From Adineta vaga (taxonomy: Eukaryota; Rotifera): a DNA stretch of 64,000 nt. Positions 12,345-22,227 of the stretch are shown one piece after another; the stretch's first letter is position 1, and each line of letters starts with the position of its first letter. The notes below the pieces were generated by a model that was not told the DNA's origin, made no database searches, and saw only the letters and a program-made list of their open reading frames with translations. Where the stretch lies: NCBI GenBank assembly GCA_021613535.1, contig CP075496.1:10912001-10976000 (forward strand), in the 5' to 3' direction. The translations under genes were made by a program, and so were the position numbers.

Positions 12345-15300
12345 ATGCTTACTCATTCTTCCAGATCACTACTACCAATGCAATACAGTCTTCAACAACA
12401 ATTACCATCATCATCATCATCTTCGTCATCACATTCTTATTTTACTCCCATTCAAACAACATCATCGATGCAATATGCAACTATCTATTCGATGCCGAAT
12501 TCTACGTCTATGTCTCTTTCATCAACACCAAATAAAAAATTATTATCACAACAACAAATTCATTCATCTTCTCAATTAACACCTATTCCACCAACAAGTT
12601 CTTCATATATGTCGCCAATTGCTTCACCTACAGATTACATGTCTCGTGATTCAACTTCACCCTCATCCGATTTAAAAGATATGGATACAGTTAAATTATT
12701 TATTGGACAAATACCGCGACATTTGGAAGAAAATGATCTTCGACCAATTTTTGAAGAATTTGGACAAATCTATGAATTAACTGTACTTAAAGATAGATTT
12801 ACTGGCATGCATCGTGGTAAGAAATGATTTAATACCATTGATGTTTCTTGTCTTATTGCCTAAGGCAAATCAGTAGTCTATATAGATTTAATAAAGTGAA
12901 ATACATAGATTTCCGGCTTTTTATATTGTGAAAGACATGTTCATTTGTTTTCTTTTCTGAATCTGATTGACCTATAGGAGTAAATGATCGATTGATTATA
13001 TTTGAGACATCAGTCGGTCGCGTGTCCGCAGCCATCTGTTCGAGGAAAAGATGAAATAGAATGAAGAAGAGAACATAGAATCGATGATTTGTCAAATGAA
13101 ATTTGTTCGCGACAAGAACAACAAGAGAAATCGTCGTTTTCCGTTCATACTGGTCAAAAAACGAACGAAATCGTACAAGAAGAAGGAAAAAAAAATCATA
13201 TTTGTTCTTTTTCCTTTGACACATTTCTTCTTTCATATATATTTGTGGCATTGCTTCTCTTCTCGCAGTGACGGGCGACGGGCAGAGGCATTCAGTGATA
13301 CTAATAATCATTCTGTTCTTTTTTCTTGACAGATGGTCAACTTTTAAAATAAAACGAAAGTAGCAAGCATTCTGTATATTCATTCAGTCTTTTTTTACAA
13401 TATCATCATGTTGGTCGATACACTTAATGGTAAGAAACAATCTCGACAGATGTCATATATTTGAAAAGACAAAGCACATATTGAAAAATATCTTATTGAA
13501 ATACTTTACGAAAACAATAGAAAATTGAACAAATCTGATTTTGTTTTATAGGATGTGCATTTCTCACCTATTGTCATCGGGATTCAGCACTTAAAGCTCA
13601 ACAATCATTGCATGAACGACGAACATTGCCAGGCGTACGTATTACAGATGTCACTTTTGAATACCATTGAACTATGTGTATGAGAGTTTTCTCAGATGTT
13701 TTCTATTCGAGAATAATGTGTCAATTTTATGGAGGAGAGGGTGAGAGAAAAAACCTTACGAACGAATAGACCAATGCACTCTAGGAGAATTAAGTCTGAT
13801 ATAGTAGCAATTAATGCGTGCCCCTTAAGCAGTGCCTATAGAAAAGGTGATATGAATATAATGAGGAAAAGGAACGTCATGATAAATTCTAAAATTAACG
13901 TTCTAAATAAGAAAAAAAAAGGAATTGATAAATGCTGTCTGACAGATAGATTTAATTAATCACTAATGATATTGTTATATCTACTCTATACTTGAGGGAT
14001 TTCATTATTGTGAAAAGAAAAATGTGTGTAAGTCAATCGATTGATTTTGATTTTTTTCGATTTCATGTGAGGCTATAGACAATTATCACTATTTCTGTTT
14101 TGTTCACACTTATTCTTCCATTTACTTGGACTTGTGTGCATGTGTGTCATTTCATTGCTCCCTTTTTATATAATAGACACATACTGCTGTTTCCGACTTA
14201 TACAATGAGCATGCTTTTCCTATTTTTTTACAAAATCGCATGCTCTAGACGAGATTTTTTGTTCTTCTTTCTCTTTCTTCTTATCGTCCGTTGCTTTTTT
14301 TGTTCGGAGAAACTATTCGTATAGATCTATAGAAAGAGAGTAGAGTAACTATCGAATCAATCTATTTTTTATTTGTAAGTATTTGTGTGCGTGTTTGAGA
14401 ATGCATTTAAACTCTGACTAGCCAACGCCAGCCAGTTGGAGAGCGCTTCAGCGTGCAATGAAAAGAAAATATCGTGACAACAGCATTGATACGTCTCCTT
14501 CTACTTCTTCGGAATCTTCAACGACAATCGTAAGTTTAGTATTAGAATGTATACTTATCTGAAGTTTCTTAAAGCGTTCTATTTGACATTCTTTTTTTCT
14601 TCTTTGTTGCTTGTCTGTTTTTCTCATATATTATCTTCGCTTGATTTCAGTAATTGTTTTTATTAATTCTAGTGAGAGAAAAAAATGAAGTTGGGAAGCC
14701 ATTACGGCACGTGTCGATTTTCCTCTTGAATGCTGCTTTGAACTTCACCGTCGTTGAGAGTATACAATTACTATTGTTTAAGTGAGAGAAAGATATACAG
14801 ATGGTCGTAGAGAGATGTCGGCAAGCTTGTCGGATCCTATGTCTATCGTGACAAACGTCAACTGAACTAAGAACAAAAAAAAGGAAATCGCCTCTGGCGA
14901 GTTATAATGAGCGTGTGTATGGTGTGTGCTTTCTGGCAAAGAATGATGGATAGAGAAGGAAGAAGCATTGATGCATATACATATCATAGTATTGCATGCT
15001 TAGCAATTAATTTTCGAGCAGACAAGATCGTTCAGAATACTCCTCCCCTTGTTGAAACGGAAGTGCCATGCCACCCACTGGATGGTCTCCTCATCCCGAT
15101 TACTAATTATGTAGCTTAGGATAGACTGACAGAGTGGATTAGAGAATGCAAGAAAAAATGACAATGAAAATACGATGAAGCAGAAGAAGTAGAAGGACAG
15201 AGAGAAAGAAGACGCAGAAAAAAAAGAATTGAAGTAGTTGTGAAACGACAAGAAAACACGTATACACACATATCTCTTTTGTAAAATACATAATAAATTG

Positions 15301-18300
15301 TTTAAAAAAATTGATTTTTTTTCATATTCTTTTAGATGAGTCGTCCCATCCAAGTCAAGCCAGCTGATAGCGAATCACGAACAGGTAATTGACATATGTA
15401 AAATATTCTATTGGTAGATATATATCTCTTTCTTCTTCTCTTTCTCATATTTATCTAACGAGATGTTTATTCATTGGCCAATATCATATATTTCGTGTTA
15501 GTAAAGATGTATTATTAGCGAGTCTTAAAAGAAGAAAAAAAGAAATAATAAAATTTTTTATTCATCAGATTTTCTTTCTGTTTGTAAATCATATTGTACG
15601 TTGACACGACATAGACGGGCAATTTTTCGAGAAGATAGCACTTTGAGAAAAAGGAAATTAACAATATATTGTCGATGACAAAAAAAGGAAGTGACGTTGT
15701 AACAATCGAAGTAAAATAAACTCTTGAATGTTGAAGATACGAAAAAAAATCTAAAGTTTACAAACAATTGTTTTTTATTCGCTTCTTCTTCTTTCAATCG
15801 CTATAATATTTTCTTATTAAAACAATCGATATGTCTAAATTTAGCATCACCATCAGCATCAATCAAATTTGATGTGAGTTGGTTACAGTATACATCTCTA
15901 TATATATATTTATTTATTCAATGGTGGTGATAGTGCCTGTGTTGTTGCTGACCACTTTTTTTTCTTTCTATATCTTTAATTCAATGGTGTAATGTTAACT
16001 CGTCGTGCTGGTTTCTGTTTCAGTCTATTTCGATGTGCTCAGCGTCATCGTAGTGAATAATCACATACGTATTCTCCGTTTTTTTCCTTCGTTCCTATCT
16101 TTTTTTTATTTCCTAATGATTATCTTTTCTTCCTAATCTTTGTCTGTCATTTTCATCAGACGCACACACGCATCAGGTTAATTATAGTGAGAGAGAGAGA
16201 GCGAGAGAGAGAGAGAAAAGAAAATTACTTTTTTTACTCAGCATAGAGAAAGAGGAATAAAGAAAAGCAATTTGTCCAATCCGTAAAAGACTGAGCGAGA
16301 ATAGCAGTATCCTCTTTTGCTTCTTCTCTTTTCGTCTAAAAGATAAAAAAGGAGACTAATAAGATTTCCCATCAACGATAGAAACTTGACCCGACAAGAG
16401 AGAGAGAGAAGAACGGTTGGATAGCTAGGTAGTTGAGAAAGACGAGAGAAGAGAGAGAAAAAAAGAAAGAGAGTGACTACTTTTTCCGGTCGACAAAAAA
16501 ACGAAGAAGAAGAAGAAGAAGAAGAAGAAAAAGCAGAAGCAGAGAAGTAGACGCTAGGGATTTCCGAGCGAAGAAGAAGAAGAGAAGAAAAAAAAGAAGA
16601 AATTTTCTTTTTTACATCTTCATCATTGTTCTCTTTCGATTCCATATTACACACATATTTATAAATATATATATATGATGGTGACAGCATCAAACCAGAC
16701 TCAACCATTATATTCAACGACAAGTAATAGAGTACGAAATTTAGGTGAGAATATATTCTACTAGTAAATAGAGTTTTTAGACGAAGTTATTTTCAATGTC
16801 TACGTGTGTATATGAATGTAGTGAAATGACAGATGTTTTTATTGATATAGATAAATGTAGTTTCGACATATTTTTTTTTCATTAATAGAAGATCGCAAAT
16901 TATTTGTTGGCATGTTGAACAAACAAATGACAGAAGAAAATGTTCGTGCTATCTTTGAACCATATGGTAGCATTGAAGAATGTACCATTTTACGTGGACC
17001 TAGTGGTGATAGTAAAGGTTGTGCATTTGTGAAATTTTCTACTCATAATGAAGCTCAACAAGCCATACAAAATGTTCATGGAAGTCAAACATTTCCAGGT
17101 GCATCATCGTCAATTGTTGTCAAATTTGCTGATACAGAAAAAGAACGACAATTAAGACGTATGCAACAATTAGCTGGTCCACTTGGACTTTTATCAAATC
17201 CTTTAGTACTTCAACAAATTGCTGCTAATTTAAATTATCAAGGTTACACACAAATTCAACAACAAGCATTATTAGCGTCATCGAACGGTACGCATCAAAC
17301 AGCTTATACAACAATTCCAGTTTTAACATCATCAGGTCAATCATTAAGTAATGGGACAATGACACCATCAACAGGTAAGCAAAAAAGAGAATAGAAGCAA
17401 AAGTTTTTCTTTGCTTTGAAAAATCTTTAAAATTTAAAACGATTTATATCAAAATGAACAAAAATTGAGTAAAATAATCTCATAGGTGAATGTGACAATA
17501 TGGACTTTCCTCATTGTACTTTAGTCAACGCCTCTCCTGTTAATAATGGTTCAACAACAATATATCAAACAACTGTATCTGGTCATAATGGTCAATCAGC
17601 AGAATTATATTCATCAGGCATGCAATATTCTAGTAAGAAACAAATATGTTTTTATTTTTTATAATAAATAGTTTCCTTTGTAGCTGTTGTTGGTCCGGCA
17701 ATCGATACTGCAACTGGTTTACAAATTCAACAAGCTACAGCTTATACTACTTTACCTACTCAATATCCAATCTATGCTCCTACAGCTATCTATTCTCATT
17801 TACCAACAACAACACTCATTCCAAGTGCATTAGCATCACCTGGAAAAGAAGGTTCGTTGAAAAGCAAGACGCATTTTCTTCAAATAAGATTCACACATTT
17901 TCAGTCACATTTTAACCTTTTTTTTCTTCTACACGAAATAATTTCTAATCAATTTCGATTTCATAGCTCTACCACAGTTTTTCGGTCCTGATGGTTGCAA
18001 TTTGTTCATCTACCATTTACCACAAGAGTTTGGTGATTCCGAACTTGCTTCAATGTTTATGCCATTTGGCAATGTTATTTCGGCCAAGGTCTATGTAGAT
18101 CGAGCCACCAATCAATCCAAATGTTTTGGTACATATCTAGATGTTTTATATCTATATAGTTATATTTGTCGCGAGAGAAAATAAAAGTGAATACGTAGCA
18201 AGAAAGAAAGGAAGAAAGATTTGAATATTCTATTGGATTGCCTCATCAAGAGATGATTTTCGATTTGCTTTCTTTTTCTCTAGTTCTATTCGATGTTGTG

Positions 18301-18610
18301 ATATGACAATCCAATGCAATTTTCTTTCTTTTCATTCTCGTTGAACGCGTACTCTTTTCTTTTTTCTTCTAATCAAAATTCATTAATTCAATCGTGATTT
18401 TTCTTTTTCTTTTCTAGGTTTTGTCTCCTATGATAATCCTCAATGTGCTCAACAAGGTAATTAGTTTTCCGGAAACAAAATCTTTTCTTATAGAATCTTT
18501 TTCTTCTTTATTACTTCTTAGCCATACAATCGATGAATGGATTTCAGATTGGTATGAAACGTTTAAAAGTTCAATTAAAACGTCCAAAAGATTTAGCTAA
18601 ACCATATTGA
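12345..18610 (+). CDS. celf: CELF/Bruno-type RNA-binding protein
   Basis: A regulator of alternative splicing and mRNA translation/decay that binds GU-rich RNA, orthologous to the CELF1/2-Bruno group. Nine exons fit exactly: 12345-12816, 13552-13634, 15336-15384, 16889-17374, 17486-17632, 17684-17851, 17967-18128, 18418-18456 and 18522-18610, summing to 1695 nt (564 residues plus stop). RRM1 ([17 protein letters not shown] to LPG) is split over exons 1-2; RRM2 ([16 protein letters not shown] to [12 protein letters not shown]) lies in exon 4; a Gln/Thr/Ser linker follows; RRM3 ([16 protein letters not shown] to [13 protein letters not shown]) spans exons 7-9 and ends LAKPY. The N-terminal ~110 residues are Ser/Gln-rich. 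The two linker exons and exon 7 are phase 1-1, so they could be skipped without a frameshift. Introns 2 and 3 are 1.5-1.7 kb and hold candidate alternative first exons. Confidence 0.95.
13408..13429 (+). CDS. Possible minor alternative CELF start exon
   Basis: A short ATG-led frame (MLVDTLN) ends in a good donor (G|GTAAGA) in the phase needed to splice to CELF exon 2 at 13552. It would start translation in the middle of RRM1. A 42-nt internal exon (13388-13429) is the alternative reading, but it would insert 14 residues into RRM1. Either could be chance; evidence is only phase and splice consensus. Confidence 0.2.
14458..14529 (+). CDS. Alternative first exon of CELF (RRM1-less isoform)
   Basis: An ATG at 14458 opens a 24-codon Ser/Thr-rich frame ([20 protein letters not shown]...) that ends at a strong donor GTAAGT in phase 0. 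That is exactly the phase of the acceptor of CELF exon 3 (15336). Joined to exons 3-9 it gives 1212 nt, or 403 residues plus stop, lacking all of RRM1 but keeping RRM2 and RRM3. The 50 bp just upstream (14407-14457) are noticeably richer in GC than their surroundings, as expected for a local promoter or 5' UTR. No transcript evidence is available. Confidence 0.5.
16188..16216. repeat. (GA)n microsatellite in CELF intron 3
   Basis: A GA dinucleotide tract with one interruption. It begins a purine-rich region extending to about 16600, upstream of the second candidate alternative first exon. Confidence 0.85.
16503..16530. repeat. (GAA)n tract in CELF intron 3
   Basis: A GAA trinucleotide run in the purine-rich stretch before the exon at 16675. 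It is the source of a spurious poly-Arg/Lys open frame on the plus strand and a poly-Ser frame on the minus strand. Confidence 0.85.
16675..16744 (+). CDS. Second alternative first exon of CELF (RRM2-start isoform)
   Basis: Tandem ATG codons at 16675 and 16678 lead a 23-codon frame ([20 protein letters not shown]...) that ends at a donor GTGAGA in phase 1. This matches the acceptor of CELF exon 4 at 16889, so the spliced protein reads ...[17 protein letters not shown] and starts just before RRM2. The predicted message has 1161 coding nt (386 residues plus stop). The intron to exon 4 is only 144 bp. A purine-rich (GA/GAA) stretch lies directly upstream. Support is from phase, splice sites and the natural domain junction; expression is not shown. 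Confidence 0.55.
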
Positions 18611-18918
18611 AATCTCTTATCGACACACAGTGTATATCTAGTCATCAATGATAACAACGAAAACAAAATAAATGTGTGCGTGTGTGTCTATTTATTCCAT
18701 TCCTAGTCAAACATTCATTTCCGTTTTCTTTTCGATAGACAAGATATCTTCATCTATTTATTCGAATAAAGACAGTCAGTCAGTCATTCCTTTTTGTATC
18801 ATGGAAAATTTTGTTGCGTTTAAAGAAGTTTTTTTTTTGTTTATTTTCCTTCTCTTTTTTTTGACACTATAAATCGATTCCATAAGAATTCTTTTTTTTC
18901 TAAGAAACATTTATTATG

Positions 18919-18943
18919 ATTATTATTATTATTATTATTATTA
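18919..18943. repeat. (ATT)n microsatellite
   Basis: A trinucleotide ATT run in the ~510 bp between the convergent 3' ends of CELF (+) and SLC35E1 (-). Confidence 0.85.
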
Positions 18944-19123
18944 ATGAAATTATTTACTCGCTCTTTTTTTTGCTGCTTTGTTGATTTCTTTCTCTTATGT
19001 TGATTTTTTTCTTCTTCTTCTCCGGCTAATTGAGCCTTGTATCTTCCTAGTTTGCTCTTTTAAGAATAAAATTTTCTTTTACTAGAAGATTCATTAGTAA
19101 GATATAAAAAAAATAATAACATC

Positions 19124-21059
19124 TTAAACATTTTTAAAAGTTTGATTTTCATAAGGAATCGACGAACGAGATTCATGTGAAGCTGAATGGTGACGCACTG
19201 TTAATTCATTGCTCGTATGCGTTGACTGATGTTGATCAAGAGTTAACGAATTGACCGATGATTCACTTCGAACTAATGGTAAAACTGTTTCTTTGGCTTG
19301 AGCACGACGTTGATCATATTTTGCCTAAAGCATTTTAATAATTAAAACGATACTTTCTTTTACTCATAAAAAAAGATGAAAAAAGTTGGGAATATTCAAT
19401 GAATATAAATGTCTATAATACATTAAGTTTCTTTTTCACTTTCTAAAAGAATTAATCATGCAATAAAAAAAGCATTGTTTTATAGACTTTTTTTCTTATT
19501 TCAATTATTTTAAACTGGTGTTATTAATATTCTTAGAAATGAGATGGTAAATGAATTCCAAATGAGAAAAATGTAATAAAGTTATTAGAGTATTAGAAGA
19601 GAAGAAAATGTATATTACACTTGTGTTTTGTCTCTAATCTCAAGAGTCTTGAGAACAATGACGAAATTATTTTTTCTGAGAATAGAAAATCGAAAATATG
19701 ATCTAGAGAAACAATGATTCTTTTCATAAGAACAAAATATGAAATCTCATGTATTCTCAATCTTATTCTCATAAGCAATAAAAAGAAAGGCATAAAATCA
19801 ATTCTAAGACAGTCTATCTTAATATTTCTTCTAATGAAAACAACGTACTTTATTGTATAGTATAACACCGAATGCTGATAGAGTCATTCCAATTACATTA
19901 CTGAATGTTACTGGATTTTTTAATACAATTAATGATGCACTAATCACAACAATACGCTTTGTACTATTTGCAATACTGTATGATAATGGAGATACTAATG
20001 ATATCATTGTAAATGCAGCAATATTTTGTAAAAAATGTAGAATACCATCACTGAGTAGATATGCAAAAATTCGTAAGAAAGTTTTTGTTCGATGCTAAAG
20101 AATATCATCGATCATTGTTTATTGAAATCAATTTATATCAACTTACATATTTCGTTTCATAATAGATATTGATTCCATCAGTAAAAAACCAAAATGGAAC
20201 AAATAAACAACATCCAATTTTAGCTAATAGAGATAATAGAATAAAATGATGTATTGCAATATCTTTTAATGACTAATCGAAAAACAAAAATGAAAAGATC
20301 AATATTAATTTAACTAAAAGATCGAAATTTACTTTTTTTGAATAAATATTTTGTAATGAAAAACCAAATGTTGAAAGAAGAGCACTAATAAAACCGACCA
20401 TATTAAATGATAGTTCAGTTACTGTAGCGATAATAACACCAATAATAATGGGTATCAATGAAACATACACAGGTGTTGTTTGTCTTTCACGAAGTATGAT
20501 TCGAGATAGAAATCTACAATGAAAAAGCAATTTCATATTCAATAGATGTAAATGTTTTTTGAGAGAAAGAACACTATACATAGTAAATAATGGCATTGTA
20601 GCTTTGATCGTATGAGCAAATGATACAGGTACTTTCCAAAGACTAACATGTGAAGATAATTGTGAAAGAAATTTGCCAATAGCTAATGGAATGATAATTT
20701 TAAAATAATAAATTCGATTTTGATAGAGATATTCTGGCGGAGGAACTTGCCGTATCCTAAAGAAAAACGAACATGCAGATATATTCGATGATATATGAAA
20801 ATGGATTCGTATCAATACCGAATCAATGGAATACAAAGAATCCAAATACTAAAGAGTTGTACAAGTGTAACAGTGAATGGATATGGAAATTCTTCGAGTA
20901 ATTCTTTTACAATCACATTACCAGCTGCCGAAGAACCTGATTAGAAATAGAGAGAAAGTTTTAAATAAATAACAAATCAGTTTACTTACTATACCAAACA
21001 AGACATAGAGAAGTTATTTGAAAACATTCGTATAATAATGATTCCCGGTGTAAAGTCAT
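19124..21059 (-). CDS. slc35e1: SLC35E1-like drug/metabolite-superfamily transporter
   Basis: A multi-pass Golgi/ER-type transporter of the nucleotide-sugar/triose-phosphate translocator family, best matched to SLC35E1. The start at 21059 gives [20 protein letters not shown], followed by a first helix and, across short introns, the diagnostic block [57 protein letters not shown] and [12 protein letters not shown]. After a further exon with an SLC35E1-like ANSTKR-type helix region and [20 protein letters not shown], an intron of about 520 bp separates a last exon (19324-19124) encoding the cytosolic tail [17 protein letters not shown], which ends ...NQTFKNV. The tail length and the YNK/AKYD junction fit SLC35E1. 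Substrate is unknown even in well-studied animals. The gene is convergent with CELF. Confidence 0.88.
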
Positions 21060-22227
21060 TCTTTTCAAATAATTTGCTCGCTTATTTTTTAATCATGATT
21101 TTAACTTGCCTATAGATATAAAAGATAAGCTATTATTACTTTCTTTCAGCTTATTTGAAAACACATCGAAGGAACAGAACAGATGTACGGGGAAAAGAAA
21201 CTGAAAGGTCGAGTAACTGAAGAATAAAAATCCTTATATGTATTTAGTAAATAATAGTTGCTTCCTTTTTCTTTTTCTTTTCCTATACCACAACGAAAAA
21301 CATGACATGCAACGATCTTGATATTCTTTGGTTAATATTTTGTATAGTAACTACGACAGATGTCGTTATCAGGCAAGTTATATCCTCAAATCGAATAAAG
21401 AAATTTAAAGATTATGATGCTCCATTTCTTATTTATATGGACAAACGTATTAAAATACAAAAGACTTGTGTCAAATTAAGATTTTAGTACGGCCTTTTCT
21501 ACTTTTAAACACATGCACATGCATGATATGTACAAGAACTACAGAGTGTTATGTCTATATACTATGCTTTAATTCTTATCAGTATAAATTGTGGCAGAGA
21601 ATTATAGAATGTATTACTATTTTTTGTAATATATTTTAATATATCTATAGCAGGATACTCTTACAAAATGTATGGAGAAATATCTATAAATGGATCTATG
21701 TATCCAACGCCGCTGGATCTCTCAAAAACGAAGTTTTCAAATTTTTTCACGCTTCATCGGATTCCAATTACAGAAACTATCAATCTAATCAAATTGTTCT
21801 TGAGACATAATTTTATTTCAAACAAATATAGATATTTTGTTCTATATTAGATTTTGATTTGCAATACGAGAAACCAGTAACTAAAATCTCTTCAAAAAAG
21901 ATTTTCTGCTACTCAATAAAAATATCTACTTTTCTTGATCTTTTTTTTTCGTTTCACGTTAATCTATTTTCAGTTCAATTTTCAAAAAAAAAATAACCCC
22001 TTAGTGATCATAGTTTTGAAATGATTAACGACGCCATCTTTTGTATGAAAATATGTTTGATTGATACGGTGTCAAATTAAATACTCGCTTTATTTTTATT
22101 AATATTATACTATATTATGTGTTGCTGTGCTGTCACTATATTTACTTTCATTTCACGCATTTCATTTACCGAAAAATATTTATAACTCGGAAGAAAAATA
22201 GTCAAATTTCATTCTACAAAACAGACA
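21060..22227. other. Intergenic region between divergent genes
   Basis: About 1.2 kb between SLC35E1 (-) and the DZF protein (+). Short open frames at 21302 and 21668 are not supported by splice continuation or homology. Presumably it contains both promoters. Confidence 0.35.

Noticed and set aside
12853-13383. 176-codon minus-strand open frame opposite CELF intron 1
   Set aside because: No domain, biased low-complexity composition and no splice continuation; it lies within a well-supported intron.
16433-16678. Plus-strand polybasic (Arg/Lys-rich) open frame
   Set aside because: It is produced by GA/GAA repeats in a CELF intron; the minus-strand shadow is poly-Ser for the same reason.
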